DNA of 61,268 bases from an uncultured Ruminococcus sp. (lineage in GTDB: Bacteria; Bacillota; Clostridia; Oscillospirales; CAG-272). The notes beneath the pieces are model-generated. The model was not told the DNA's origin and did not search any database. It saw only the letters and a program-made list of their open reading frames with translations. This document shows, one piece after another, positions 15,235 through 24,342 of this stretch; within the stretch, counting starts at the first letter, position 1, and every line of letters starts with the position of its first letter. The stretch covers positions 1 to 61,268 of the forward strand of contig CADBKZ010000015.1 in assembly GCA_902795355.1 (NCBI GenBank). The letters are read 5' to 3'. The position numbers and the translations under genes were made by a program.

Positions 15235-16284
15235 TTATGTAAGCGAAACGGTTTTTCCGGTTTCGGCCGATTCAAACGCCGCCAGAATGGCTTTGAGGTC
15301 GGTGCGCATCTGCGCGTGCGTTACCAGCTGTTCCGCCTCGCCGCGCGCCGCTTTGACAAAGTTGCGGTAAAAATCATGCACATCCGAAGCGGGGCGGGGA
15401 ATGCGGAACGTTTCGGTGGTCACGCCGTCGCGCGGGGCCATGGTTTTGGTCAGGCCCGCCGCCGTTTGAACGGGAAGCACCTCGCTCTCGTGCCAATGCG
15501 TGCACCGAACGGCGGTTGCTTCCTCGCGCCAATCGGGGAGCAGAACGGTTCCTTTTTCGGCGCGCAGGTAGAAGCGCGGCATTGCGATGAAGTTATAGGT
15601 TCCCACTTCCACGGTCGCGCGTTCGCCGCCGCGGAAATTCAGGTCAAGGCGGAATCCGTCGTCCACCTCTCGGTTGGTGATGTGGTCGCAAACGCAAAAG
15701 ACCGATTCCAGATTTTCAAACCCGAAGATCATCAGCATCTGGTCAATCAGGTGAATGCCCCAATCGTAGAGCATGCCGCCGCCGTGCGAGGCCTCGCCCC
15801 GCCAATCCGAGGGGATGCCGCGGCTGCCGTGGATGCGTGACTCAATGTTGAGGACCCGCCCGAGCATGCCGCTGTCGCGAACCTGCTTCATGGCAAGGTA
15901 GTCCACATCCCAGCGGCGGTTCTGGTGCGTGGTGAACACGCGGCCGTTCGCGTTCGCCGCGTCAATCATGCGGTCGAGCGAGTCGAGCGTCAGCGTAACG
16001 GGCTTTTCGCAAATTACGTGCTTGCCCGCGTTCAACGCCCGAACCGCAATCTCCTCGTGCGCGTCGTTCGGAACGGCGATGGTCACCGCGTCCACCGACG
16101 CGTCCGCCAGCAGTTCTTTCAGGCTCGCGTATGCGTGAATGCCGCGGCTCTCGGCCAGCTCGTTCCGTTCGCGGCGGATGTCGTAAACGCCCGCCAGCTC
16201 GGCAACGTCGCTTTTTTGCAGGCGTTCGGCATGCCAACCGCCCATTCCGCCATAGCCGATCACGGCAAATTTCATCTTCTTCAT
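15235..16284 (-). CDS. Gfo/Idh/MocA family oxidoreductase
   Basis: 349 residues; the ATG at 16284 follows GGAGG. N-terminal Rossmann fold with GYGGMGGWHAE, then the family-typical EKP catalytic motif (HVICEKPVTLTLD near 105) and WDVDY near 135. A His in the region GGGMLYDWGIHLIDQ (about 180) is probably the catalytic His. NAD(P)-dependent sugar or inositol oxidoreductase, cytoplasmic, substrate unknown. It has its own promoter at 16321 and terminator at 15190. Confidence 0.9.
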   Translation of the reverse strand: MKKMKFAVIGYGGMGGWHAERLQKSDVAELAGVYDIRRERNELAESRGIHAYASLKELLADASVDAVTIAVPNDAHEEIAVRALNAGKHVICEKPVTLTLDSLDRMIDAANANGRVFTTHQNRRWDVDYLAMKQVRDSGMLGRVLNIESRIHGSRGIPSDWRGEASHGGGMLYDWGIHLIDQMLMIFGFENLESVFCVCDHITNREVDDGFRLDLNFRGGERATVEVGTYNFIAMPRFYLRAEKGTVLLPDWREEATAVRCTHWHESEVLPVQTAAGLTKTMAPRDGVTTETFRIPRPASDVHDFYRNFVKAARGEAEQLVTHAQMRTDLKAILAAFESAETGKTVSLT

Positions 16285-16320
16285 ATTCTGTTTCCTCCGA
16301 GGCAAAATCCCTACCTTAAC

Positions 16321-16349
16321 AGTATAAACCAAAACGGCTTTTTTTGCAA
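16321..16349 (-). promoter_or_regulatory. promoter of the oxidoreductase gene at 16284
   Basis: Minus-strand TTGCAA (16344-16349), 17-base spacer, TATACT (16321-16326). Confidence 0.75.
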
Positions 16350-16404
16350 GACCTACATTGAACTTTTTTGGACAAATATTGCGGTTTTGAAGCGCGAGGG
16401 CGTT

Positions 16405-17205
16405 TCAGACCGATCCTTTTTGCGCTTCCAACGCCGAAAGATACGCGCGCGGCGACATTCCCTCCGCTTTTGCGAACACCTTGGAAAAATAGAGCGGATC
16501 GCGGAAGCCCGAAAGGCGCGCCACGTTCTGAATGCTCGTAACGCCTTGCTCCATCAGAAATTCCGCGCGCTTCACGCGCAGGTCGCGCAGGTATTGCGTG
16601 TAGGTCACGCCCGTTTCGCGCCGGAACACAAAGGAAAGGTATTTCGCGTCGTACCCGAGCTGCGCCGCGGCGGCCGCAAGGGTCAGGTCGGGGTCGGTAA
16701 AGCAATCGTCGGTCAGTCGGGTCACGGCGGCGGTCAACCGGTGGTCGGTATGTTCCAAAGGCTCCAACCGCGCCAGCGTGTAGAGCAAAACCGCCTCGCT
16801 CATCAGGTCGATGTTGCGCGAATCGGTGCGCGCGAGGGAATCCTGCCAGAACGGGATCAGCTCCCCGAAACCGTCGAACACGCGATTTCCGCGGCGGACC
16901 CCGATGCGCTCCGCGACCTCTTTGGCGCGACGGCCCTCAAAGGTGATGTACAGGTATTCAAAATCGGCGTTTCCGGCAATCGAATAGGTCTCCCCGCAAC
17001 CAACGAAAAACAGCGACCCCTCCGCAACGCGCGCGCGTTCTCCCTCGCAAAAGCACTCCGCCTCGCCGCCCGCGGCCAGATGCAGGATGAACTTGGTCGC
17101 CCGCTTCGGTTTGGCGGCGCAATCGCTCCGTTCCAGAACAAAATCCGCGCAGACCAGATCGCTCGACCGGTTGGGGTTGAATTTGCAGATGTTTTCGGTG
17201 TTCAT
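16405..17205 (-). CDS. AraC-family transcriptional regulator
   Basis: 266 residues from the ATG at 17205 after GAGGAG. Residues 1-150 form an AraC-type sensor domain; the C-terminal ~100 residues carry the two helix-turn-helix motifs (LAAAAAQLGYDAKYLSFVFR and ARLSGFRDPLYFSKVF, then SPRAYLS). It is divergent from the Gfo/Idh gene at 17544 and tail-to-head with the one at 16284, so either may be its target. A leader of about 200 bases separates it from its promoter at 17405; I see no other feature in that leader. Confidence 0.9.
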   Translation of the reverse strand: MNTENICKFNPNRSSDLVCADFVLERSDCAAKPKRATKFILHLAAGGEAECFCEGERARVAEGSLFFVGCGETYSIAGNADFEYLYITFEGRRAKEVAERIGVRRGNRVFDGFGELIPFWQDSLARTDSRNIDLMSEAVLLYTLARLEPLEHTDHRLTAAVTRLTDDCFTDPDLTLAAAAAQLGYDAKYLSFVFRRETGVTYTQYLRDLRVKRAEFLMEQGVTSIQNVARLSGFRDPLYFSKVFAKAEGMSPRAYLSALEAQKGSV

Positions 17206-17404
17206 AGGCGCTCCTCTTTTCTCAAAATTTGCAGGGCGTGTGGTCGAAAATCCGTTTTTTCGTGGGAAATCGCCGCCGTTCGGGTCCGCTTTTTTGCGTG
17301 CGCTTCGTCCGTTTCTTCGCGCGTGGCGGTTTCGGGTACGGGCCGGAGCGGAAGCTCGCGGCGGACGCGGCATAGGCGCGGCGGTTTCTCGGTTCTTCCA
17401 CCCC

Positions 17405-17433
17405 ATTTTACCACAAATGTTTGCAAAATGCAA
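17405..17433 (-). promoter_or_regulatory. promoter of the AraC gene at 17205
   Basis: Minus-strand TTGCAT (17428-17433), 17-base spacer ending in TGTGG (extended -10), TAAAAT (17405-17410). Confidence 0.75.
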
Positions 17434-17475
17434 CCCGAAAACAGATTTTTTCCATATTTTCATAGAAAATTTCTA

Positions 17476-17504
17476 TTTACATCCCGCGCAAAAGGTGTTA
17501 CAAT
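17476..17504 (+). promoter_or_regulatory. promoter of the oxidoreductase gene at 17544
   Basis: TTTACA (17476-17481), 17-base spacer, TACAAT (17499-17504), 39 bases before the start. Confidence 0.8.
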
Positions 17505-17543
17505 AGGGGTAACGAACCCAAAAAAACAAAAAGGAGAACCGAT

Positions 17544-18791
17544 ATGAAAACCATAAAATTCGGCGTGTTCGGCTTGGGGCGCGGAGCCTCGTTCTACAAC
17601 AACATTCTTGCCAACAACGGCGATGTGGTGGCCGTTTGCGACCGCGACGCCGCCAAGCTGGAAGAGGCGAAAAGACGCCTTGGAAACGGGGTTGCCACCT
17701 ACACCGATTTCGACGCTTTTCTGAACCATAAGGGGCTGGAAGCCGTCTTTCTTTGCAACTTCTTCCACCAGCACGCGGCCTACGCGATCAAGGCGTTGGA
17801 GAGGAACATTCACGTGTTGAGCGAATGCACGTCCAACGCGACCATGGCGGAAGGGGTCGCGCTCGTTCGCGCGGCCGAGAAGAGCAAGGCCATCTATATG
17901 CTCGCGGAAAACTACCCGTTCATGAAATTCAATCAGGAAATGCGCCGCATTATGGAAGGCGGAACGCTCGGAAAACCGATGTACGCCGAGGGCGAATACA
18001 ACCACCCCTTTGACCCCACCAACGAAAAATCCGCCAAAAAACTGATCCCCTACGCCGACCATTGGCGCAATCTGATTCCCCGCACCTACTACATTACCCA
18101 CTCGCTCGCCCCGCTGATGTATCTGACGGGGGCCACGCCCGTTCGCGTGTCGGCCATGCCGGTTTGGGATCCCTACCCCGCGGGCAGCATGTTCGGCTTG
18201 GCGCAGCACGGCGACCGCGCCGCCATTGTCACCTGCCTGAACGACGACGATTCGGTGTTCCGCGTGACCGGTTGGGCGACCTACGGGACCGAGGAAAACT
18301 CCTACCGCGTTTGCGCCGAGAAGGGACAGGTGGAGAAACTGCGCGGGAACGGCAGTCGGGTTTTGCTGACCTACAACAAATGGGACGTTCCCGAAGGGCG
18401 GGAGCGGATTACGGAATACGAGCCGGAATGGAACGACCCCGACCGCGAACTGATTGAACAATCGGGACACGGCGGCGGCGATTTTCTGGTGATCCGCGAG
18501 TTTTTCCGCTGCATCCGCGAGAAGCGTCAGCCGCAGTTCGACGTTTATTTTGCAACCACGCTGGCGTCGGTCGCGATCCTCGGCCACCGCAGTCTGCTGG
18601 GGCGCGGAACGCCCTACGACATTCCCGATTTCCGCCGCGCGGCAGACCTGCTCCGCTACGAGAACGACCGCAGTTCTCCGTTCCTCTCTCCCGACGACCC
18701 CGACTTCATCCACCGCTCCTCGCACCGCGAGATCACCTCGCCCGAAAACGCGGAAGCATATAACCGTTTCATGGAGAAAGTGACGTTATAA
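17544..18791 (+). CDS. Gfo/Idh/MocA family oxidoreductase with altered EKP motif
   Basis: 415 residues after AAGGAGAA. N-terminal Rossmann fold (FGVFGLGRGASFY) and a second domain with YYITHSLAPLMYLTG near 190. At the place of the usual EKP motif the sequence is LSECTSNATM (Glu94, Cys95, Thr96), so the conserved Lys and Pro are missing; the other two family members in this window keep EKP. The overall fold and length are normal, so this is probably a divergent subfamily rather than decay. Substrate unknown. Confidence 0.87.
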   Translation: MKTIKFGVFGLGRGASFYNNILANNGDVVAVCDRDAAKLEEAKRRLGNGVATYTDFDAFLNHKGLEAVFLCNFFHQHAAYAIKALERNIHVLSECTSNATMAEGVALVRAAEKSKAIYMLAENYPFMKFNQEMRRIMEGGTLGKPMYAEGEYNHPFDPTNEKSAKKLIPYADHWRNLIPRTYYITHSLAPLMYLTGATPVRVSAMPVWDPYPAGSMFGLAQHGDRAAIVTCLNDDDSVFRVTGWATYGTEENSYRVCAEKGQVEKLRGNGSRVLLTYNKWDVPEGRERITEYEPEWNDPDRELIEQSGHGGGDFLVIREFFRCIREKRQPQFDVYFATTLASVAILGHRSLLGRGTPYDIPDFRRAADLLRYENDRSSPFLSPDDPDFIHRSSHREITSPENAEAYNRFMEKVTL

Positions 18792-18812
18792 AGTTATAAA
18801 TCCAATAAAACC

Positions 18813-18858
18813 GCGGGAGGGGGAGAACTTTCTTGGAAGAAAGTTCTCCCCCTCCCGC
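18813..18858. repeat. long purine-arm hairpin, family member B
   Basis: Near-perfect inverted repeat with left arm GCGGGAGGGGGAGAACTTTC, 21 bases after the oxidoreductase stop. No T run follows. Related in design to 13627 and 49884. Confidence 0.75.
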
Positions 18859-18983
18859 TCTCTCCCCCCCTCAAAGAACGGGCGCGGGCATGGCAGAACA
18901 TTGCCGGAAGCCTTTCAAAGAGGGGGCACACGCCTCTGTTTGCCGAAAAAATGCACAAAAAGGGAGAAAGTTTGCAAAAACTC

Positions 18984-19012
18984 TTGCCAGACGGCATTTT
19001 TTTCGATATAAT
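18984..19012 (+). promoter_or_regulatory. promoter of lepA
   Basis: TTGCCA (18984-18989), 17 bases, TATAAT (19007-19012). Confidence 0.85.
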
Positions 19013-19066
19013 ATAAATAGTCTGAAAACATTCATTCACCTACACCGCCCGAAGAAAGGGGATCCC

Positions 19067-20881
19067 ATGTCCGAACGGCAGAACCACATCCGCAATTTCT
19101 CCATCATCGCCCACATCGACCACGGCAAATCCACGCTCGCCGACCGCATTCTTGAACTGACCCAAACCGTGGAAAAACGCGATATGGAAGAACAATTGCT
19201 TGACAATATGGACTTGGAGCGCGAACGCGGCATCACCATCAAAGCCCGCGCCGTCAAGCTCAACTACTCCGCCCGCAACGGCGAAAACTACGTCTTTAAC
19301 CTGATTGACACCCCTGGGCATGTGGACTTCAACTACGAGGTCTCCCGCAGTCTCAACGCCTGCGAGGGCGCGCTGCTCGTGGTGGACGCCACGCAGGGCA
19401 TCGAGGCCCAGACCCTCGCCAACGCCTACCTCGCCGTTGACGCGAACCTTGAAATTGTCCCCGTGATCAACAAAATCGACCTTCCCTCCGCCGATATTCA
19501 GCGTTGCCGCGACGAAATCGAGGACGTGATCGGCATTCCCGCCGAGGATTGCCCCGCCGTCTCCGCCAAAACGGGTCTGAACGTGCAGGACGTTCTGGAA
19601 GCCGTCGTCCGCGACATCCCTGCCCCCGCCGGCCGCGAGGACGCCCCCCTGAAAGCCCTGATCTTCGATTCCTACTACGACAGCTACCTCGGCGTTGTGG
19701 TCAACATCCGCGTGGTGGACGGGTCTCTCCGCGCGGGCGACCGCATTCGCCTTTGGAGCACCGGCGCGGAATTTGACGTTGTGGAAGTCGGCTCCATGGA
19801 GCCGTTCGGCCTCTCGAAATGCGAATCCCTTTCGGCCGGCGACGTGGGGTACCTGACCGCTTCCATTAAAAGCGTCGGCGATACGCGCGTCGGCGACACG
19901 GTAACGCTTGCCGCCGCCCCCTGCTCCGCCCCCCTTTCCGGCTTCAAAGCCGTTCAGCCCATGGTTTACGCCGGCATTTACCCCGCCGACGGCGCCCGCT
20001 ACGGCGACCTGCGCGACGCCCTTGAAAAGCTCCGCCTGAACGACGCGTCTCTCCTCTTTGAGCCGGAAACCTCTGTTGCTCTCGGCTTCGGCTTCCGCTG
20101 CGGGTTCCTCGGCCTGCTCCACATGGAGATCATCGAAGAGCGTCTCGAACGCGAGTTCAACCTCGATCTGATTACCACCGCCCCGAGCGTTATCTACGAA
20201 GTCAAAATCAAGGGCGGCGAGGTCGTCCGTATCGACAACCCGTCCAACTACCCCGCCCCCGACCTGATTGAAACCGCCTACGAACCCGTGGTAAAAGCGA
20301 ACATCATTACCCCCACCGACTATGTGGGCGGTTTGATGGACCTCTGTCAGGACCGCCGCGGCGTTTTCAACGACATGAAATACCTTGACCCCACCCGCGT
20401 GGAGCTTCATTACGATCTGCCGCTCAACGAGATCATCTACGACTTTTTCGACGCCCTGAAAAGCCGCTCCCGCGGCTACGCCTCGCTCGATTACGAGCTG
20501 AAAGGCTATGTTCCGAGCCGGCTTGTCAAGCTCGACTTTCTGCTGAACGGCGACCAAGTGGACGCCCTCTCCTTTATCGTTCACGAGGACAAGGCCTACG
20601 GCCGCGCCCGCAAAATTGCCGAAAAGCTGAAAGAAAACATCCCCCGTCAGCTCTTTGAAATTCCCATTCAGGCCGCCATCGGTTCCCGCATCATCGCCCG
20701 CGAAACCGTAAAAGCCATGCGCAAAGACGTTCTCGCCAAGTGCTACGGCGGCGACATCACCCGCAAAAAGAAACTCTTGGAAAAGCAGAAAGAGGGCAAA
20801 AAGAAAATGCGTCAGCTCGGCTCTGTTCAGGTCTCCCCCGAAGCCTTTATGGCCGTTCTCCGCTTGGACGACGAGAATTAA
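19067..20881 (+). CDS. lepA: elongation factor 4 (LepA), ribosome-associated GTPase
   Basis: 604 residues, the normal length of the family. The start at 19067 follows GAAAGGGG. GTPase motifs are intact: AHIDHGKST (G1), RGITIKA (G2), DTPGHVDF (G3), NKIDLP (G4) and SAKTG (G5). The C-terminal region has the LepA-specific [24 protein letters not shown] and the basic [20 protein letters not shown] stretch. LepA acts on stalled or mistranslocated ribosomes. Own promoter; downstream are hairpin repeats. Confidence 0.98.
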   Translation: MSERQNHIRNFSIIAHIDHGKSTLADRILELTQTVEKRDMEEQLLDNMDLERERGITIKARAVKLNYSARNGENYVFNLIDTPGHVDFNYEVSRSLNACEGALLVVDATQGIEAQTLANAYLAVDANLEIVPVINKIDLPSADIQRCRDEIEDVIGIPAEDCPAVSAKTGLNVQDVLEAVVRDIPAPAGREDAPLKALIFDSYYDSYLGVVVNIRVVDGSLRAGDRIRLWSTGAEFDVVEVGSMEPFGLSKCESLSAGDVGYLTASIKSVGDTRVGDTVTLAAAPCSAPLSGFKAVQPMVYAGIYPADGARYGDLRDALEKLRLNDASLLFEPETSVALGFGFRCGFLGLLHMEIIEERLEREFNLDLITTAPSVIYEVKIKGGEVVRIDNPSNYPAPDLIETAYEPVVKANIITPTDYVGGLMDLCQDRRGVFNDMKYLDPTRVELHYDLPLNEIIYDFFDALKSRSRGYASLDYELKGYVPSRLVKLDFLLNGDQVDALSFIVHEDKAYGRARKIAEKLKENIPRQLFEIPIQAAIGSRIIARETVKAMRKDVLAKCYGGDITRKKKLLEKQKEGKKKMRQLGSVQVSPEAFMAVLRLDDEN

Positions 20882-20885
20882 GGTC

Positions 20886-20971
20886 GTCCTTTTCTCGAGA
20901 GAAAAGGACACAAAAGAACTTTCACGCCCCTACTTTTCTTGGGAGAAAAGTAGGCAAAAGAACTTTCGCGC
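20886..20971. repeat. two tandem hairpin units
   Basis: Two adjacent ~43-base units. Each has a small hairpin (CCTTTTCTC/GAGAAAAGG at 20886-20909; CCTACTTTTCT/AGAAAAGTAGG at 20929-20954) followed by CAAAAGAACTTTC and CGC. Similar hairpin-plus-AAAGAACTTT elements are familiar as dispersed intergenic repeats in Clostridia (from memory). Confidence 0.7.
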
Positions 20972-21360
20972 ATAAGAGGTTTTGCCCATAGGGGGTGTTC
21001 GCGATAGCTTTTGTAAAATGCCGCTTCATTGCCATAGGGCGGGCGGCCAAAGGCCACGTTGGTTTCCGCTCCCGCCACGATTGACCCACAAAAATCATTA
21101 TTTGCCGTTGGGAACAACCTGCGGGTGGATGGGGCTTGCTCCCGCCGAAAAAAACGGAAAAAAGGAAACAACAACTATGCGGATATTCACTCCCGTTTAT
21201 TTGCAAAAATCTTTCGCTTCCGGCGGGATAAAGGCTATGTAATGTTCTTTGGGGAGCAAGCACTACTCCACCACATTTTATTGTCTATGAAATATCGTTT
21301 TTAATCTTCTTCCCACTATCCGCGAACGCCGTGAGCCTTGCGATTTTGCAACGCAAAAGC

Positions 21361-21646
21361 GCGGCTGCTTGCAGCCTTCCCCTTGGGGGAAGGTGGCGAG
21401 CTTGCGAGGCAGATGAGGCTCTTAACGGAAAGTTAACTTCAAGGCTCCCCCTCGGGGGGAGCTGGCACGCGTTAGCGTGACGGAGAGGGCTGTTGAAGGT
21501 TTCTGCTATATCACCCTCTCCGGCTGCTTGCAGCCTGACCTCATTATCGGCTTGCCGATTTTCCCACGGACGATGTGAAGAGACAATCAAACGGAAGCCT
21601 CATCCGGCTACTGCGTAGCCACCTTCTCCGATAGGAGAAGGCTTCA
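21361..21646. repeat. block of clostridial-type palindromic intergenic repeats
   Basis: At least three copies of one structured element. Copy 1 at 21373-21420 reads CTTCCCCTTGGGGGAAGG then GTGGC, a second hairpin and GATGAGG. Copy 2 at 21440-21489 has GGCTCCCCCTCGGGGGGAGC then TGGCACGC. Copy 3 at 21595-21646 is inverted (GATGAGG, GTGGC and CCTTCTCC parts on the minus strand). A partial inverted fourth lies near 21513-21544. Non-coding. Confidence 0.75.
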
Positions 21647-21765
21647 AGTAATGTCCATTGGAAATAAATCATTTTTGCTTTTCTCCCCACCGCCCGCGGA
21701 AATCCCGCGCCTTCTCCGAAAGAGACGGTTTTCAAAAGTAAAATCGGAAAGGAAACAAATCTTTC

Positions 21766-22386
21766 ATGATCCGCAATCTGATTTTTGATTTTGGCGAAGT
21801 GCTGGTCCACTTTGATCCCGATGAAATCATGAAGCACACGATCCCCGACCCCGACGACCGGAAAATCGTTGGCGATTTTGTGTTTGCCCATGAACATTGG
21901 CACCCGATTGACACCGGCGACACCACCGAGGAAGAATTGGCCGCTCTGACCGCCGAACACATGCCTGAACGCCTGCGCGAACCCGCGAAACAGGTCGTTC
22001 TGACATGGTATCGCCATCTGCAACCGATCCCCGAAATGTGGTCGTTTGTCCGCCGCATGAAGCGCGGGTTCGGCTTTTCGGTCTATCTGCTCTCCAACAT
22101 CAGCGCGGGGATCGCTCCCCACCTCGATCTCTATCCCATTCTCGGCGAAATGGATGGGCATGTCCTCTCCGGCGTTGTGAAAATGGTGAAGCCGGATCGG
22201 AACATTTTTGACTACACGCTACGCAAATTCGGCTTGAAGGCCGGCGAAACTGTTTTGATTGACGATTCCGAAAAAAACTTTGTTGCCGCCTCTTCCATGG
22301 GGCTTCGCCCCTACCGCTTCGACGGCGACGTCGCTCGGCTGGAAGCATGGTTGCGGGAACTTGTCCAAGAGGAAAAGAACCGCTGA
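21766..22386 (+). CDS. HAD-superfamily hydrolase, first of three tandem paralogs
   Basis: 206 residues. HAD motifs: DFGEVL (motif I, with Gly replacing the second Asp as in the YihX-like branch), LLSN (motif II), Lys in VKPDRNIF (motif III) and IDDSEKN (motif IV). Cytoplasmic phosphatase or hydrolase of unknown substrate. It is closely related to the genes at 22421 and 23092: same length, same MIRNL start and the same GLxPYRFDGDVARLE-like end, which marks a recent tandem triplication. This copy is the most divergent in the cap region (residues 30-75). Confidence 0.87.
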   Translation: MIRNLIFDFGEVLVHFDPDEIMKHTIPDPDDRKIVGDFVFAHEHWHPIDTGDTTEEELAALTAEHMPERLREPAKQVVLTWYRHLQPIPEMWSFVRRMKRGFGFSVYLLSNISAGIAPHLDLYPILGEMDGHVLSGVVKMVKPDRNIFDYTLRKFGLKAGETVLIDDSEKNFVAASSMGLRPYRFDGDVARLEAWLRELVQEEKNR

Positions 22387-22420
22387 AAAAGCGGTTCAAA
22401 CACAAAGGAGACAGGAGAAC

Positions 22421-23035
22421 ATGATCCGCAATCTGGTATTTGACCTTGTCGGGGTGCTGATGCGCGTGGAGCGCGAAGCGATTCTGAAACCCTATTTCCC
22501 CGACCCCGACGACCGCGAAGCCGTATCGGACGCGCTGTTCGACCGCCGCTACTGGGACCGTTTCGACGACGATTCGATGAACGAGGAGCAGGCCGCCGCG
22601 CAAATTCTGCCCGCTCTTCCCGAGCGTCTCCGCGAGCCTGCGGGGCAATCGCTTCTCAATTGGTATCGCCATCTCTCCCCCGTTCTCGGCATGGAAGAGG
22701 CGATCGACCGCATGCGCCGCGAGTTCGGCGTTTCGGTTTATCTGCTCTCCAACATCAGCCGCAAATTCTCCGAGCATGCCGACCTCTACCCCGTTCTGCA
22801 AAAGATGAACGGCCGCGTATGCTCCGCCGCTGTAGGTTTTACAAAGCCCTCTCGGGAAATCTACGCCTGCCTTTGCGAAACCTACGGGCTCAAACCCGAG
22901 GAATGCCTGTTTACGGACGATCTTCCCGTAAACATAGCGGCCGCCGAGGCGTTCGGCATGCGCGGCTACCGCTTCGACGGGGATGTTGCCCGCTTTGAAA
23001 CGCACGCAAGAAATCTGCTCCGCGCCGAGCGATAA
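22421..23035 (+). CDS. HAD-superfamily hydrolase, second paralog
   Basis: 204 residues after AGGAG, 34 bases after the first copy. Motif I is FDLVGVL (Asp8; Val-Gly where the other copies have Gly-Glu or Gly-Gln), motif II LLSN, motif III Lys in FTKPSREIY, motif IV TDDLPVN. The cap region matches the third copy closely (FDRRYWDR, PALPERLREP). The motif I change keeps the nucleophile Asp. Probably co-transcribed with its neighbours. Confidence 0.86.
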   Translation: MIRNLVFDLVGVLMRVEREAILKPYFPDPDDREAVSDALFDRRYWDRFDDDSMNEEQAAAQILPALPERLREPAGQSLLNWYRHLSPVLGMEEAIDRMRREFGVSVYLLSNISRKFSEHADLYPVLQKMNGRVCSAAVGFTKPSREIYACLCETYGLKPEECLFTDDLPVNIAAAEAFGMRGYRFDGDVARFETHARNLLRAER

Positions 23036-23091
23036 CGCCCGCGCTTCCGGATGCCTTTCGCTTTTTATTTTCATTTTCGGAGATGTACCCT

Positions 23092-23709
23092 ATGATTCGC
23101 AATCTGATTTTTGATTTCGGGCAGGTGTTGGCCCATTTTGAGCCGGAGGACATGCTCAAACCTTACTTTTCCGACCCCGCCGACCGCGAAACCGTCGGCC
23201 GCGTGATGTTCGACCGCCGCTATTGGGATCGTCTTGACGACGGCACCCTGAACGAGGAAGAAGCCGCCGACCGGATCGCCCCCGCTCTTCCCGAGCGTCT
23301 CCGCGAACCCATGCGGCAGGCCATGCTCAATTGGTATTACCACCGCCCGCCCATTGAGGGCATGGAAGAGCTGATCGACCGCATGCGCCGCGAGTTCGGC
23401 GTTTCGGTCTATCTGCTCTCCAACATCAGCCGCAACTTCGCCGCGCATGCCGACCTCTACCCCGTTCTGCGGAAGATGGACGGCTGCGTGTTCTCGGCGG
23501 AAGTGGGACTGACCAAGCCGGATCCCGCGATTTTTAACTACACGCTGCGCAAATTCGGACTGGATCCCGCCGAAACGGTGTTTATTGACGACGCGCCCCG
23601 CAATCTGGCGGGCGCGGAGTCGCTCGGGATCCGCGGCTACCGCTTCGACGGGGACGTTGCCCGCTTGGAAACCTTCCTTCGGGAAACGCTCAATACCCGA
23701 AATACGTAA
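23092..23709 (+). CDS. HAD-superfamily hydrolase, third paralog
   Basis: 205 residues; the ATG at 23092 is chosen by the MIRNL start shared with the paralogs and by CGGAG upstream. Motifs: DFGQVL, LLSN, Lys in LTKPDPAIF, IDDAPRN. The 3' end overlaps the convergent amidase gene by 20 bases. Confidence 0.86.
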   Translation: MIRNLIFDFGQVLAHFEPEDMLKPYFSDPADRETVGRVMFDRRYWDRLDDGTLNEEEAADRIAPALPERLREPMRQAMLNWYYHRPPIEGMEELIDRMRREFGVSVYLLSNISRNFAAHADLYPVLRKMDGCVFSAEVGLTKPDPAIFNYTLRKFGLDPAETVFIDDAPRNLAGAESLGIRGYRFDGDVARLETFLRETLNTRNT

Positions 23710-24253
23710 GAATCCCGTTGTACATGCCGCGCGCGAACAGGTTTGGGTTTTCGTTCATCATCGCCGCGTCGCTCGGGTTGGTAATAAAGCCGAGTTCCAC
23801 AAGAACCGCCGGCATGGTCGTTCGCCGCAGAACATAAAGCGAGGGGCGCACTTTCATGCCGCGGTTGCGGAGTCCCGTCGCGTTGGTCATGGCGGTCAGA
23901 ATGTCCGATCCCAGCCGGTATCCCGCCGTTCCCGAGGCGTAGGAAAACGCCTCGCTTCCGTTGGCTTGCGGGTTTGCCGCCGAGTTGGTGTGAATGCTGA
24001 TGAAGTAATCCGCGCCCCATGTGTTCGCGTCGCGCACGCGGGCTTGCAGGCTCGTGGTGTTGGACGTTCCGAGGCTGGCGGTGGGCGTCGGCCGCGATTC
24101 GCGCACCTCAAAGCGGCTGTCCGCGCGGAGCAGATCGCCGAGCGCCTTGCCAACGCGGTAGGTAATGTCCTGCTCGCGCAGGCCGTTGCCCTCGGCTCCC
24201 GCGTTCGGGTTTTCGGGGTTGTGTCCCTGATCGATGTAAATTTTAATTGCCAT
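23690..24253 (-). CDS. N-acetylmuramoyl-L-alanine amidase (Amidase_3)
   Basis: 187 residues after AAGGAG. Essentially a bare Amidase_3 catalytic domain: IDQGHNPENPNAG (zinc His), Glu in GLREQDITYRVGKAL, SIHTNSA (zinc His) and VELGFITNPSDA with the catalytic Glu. It cleaves the amide between MurNAc and the stem peptide. No signal peptide or wall-binding domain is visible, which is unusual unless it is exported by a non-classical route, works in the mother cell during sporulation, or is phage-derived. Convergent 20-base overlap with the HAD gene. Confidence 0.9.
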   Translation of the reverse strand: MAIKIYIDQGHNPENPNAGAEGNGLREQDITYRVGKALGDLLRADSRFEVRESRPTPTASLGTSNTTSLQARVRDANTWGADYFISIHTNSAANPQANGSEAFSYASGTAGYRLGSDILTAMTNATGLRNRGMKVRPSLYVLRRTTMPAVLVELGFITNPSDAAMMNENPNLFARGMYNGILTYFGY

Positions 24254-24342
24254 ATCTGTTTCTCCTTCTGGTTTCGTTTCCGGCGGAACGGAATCGTTGA
24301 CAGTATATGCGAAAAAAACAGATTTTGTTCCGGAGGTTTGCT

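Larger units (their letters stand above)
20882..21765. other. gene-free, repeat-rich stretch after lepA
   Basis: About 880 bases. It holds a tandem pair of hairpins (20886-20971), about 390 bases in which I recognise nothing (20972-21360) and a block of palindromic repeats (21361-21646). Short open frames here lack ribosome sites and protein-like composition. The last ~120 bases before the HAD gene show no clear promoter. Confidence 0.7.

Noticed and set aside
17206..17404. Riboswitch or attenuator in the long leader of the AraC gene
   Set aside because: I found no recognisable riboswitch core or terminator hairpin.
19040..20911. 623-codon minus-strand frame antisense to lepA
   Set aside because: Shadow of a fully conserved gene; no ribosome site and no family resemblance.
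20982..21242. 86-codon plus-strand frame after lepA
   Set aside because: No ribosome site; lies in repeat-rich intergenic DNA and ends in unrelated sequence.
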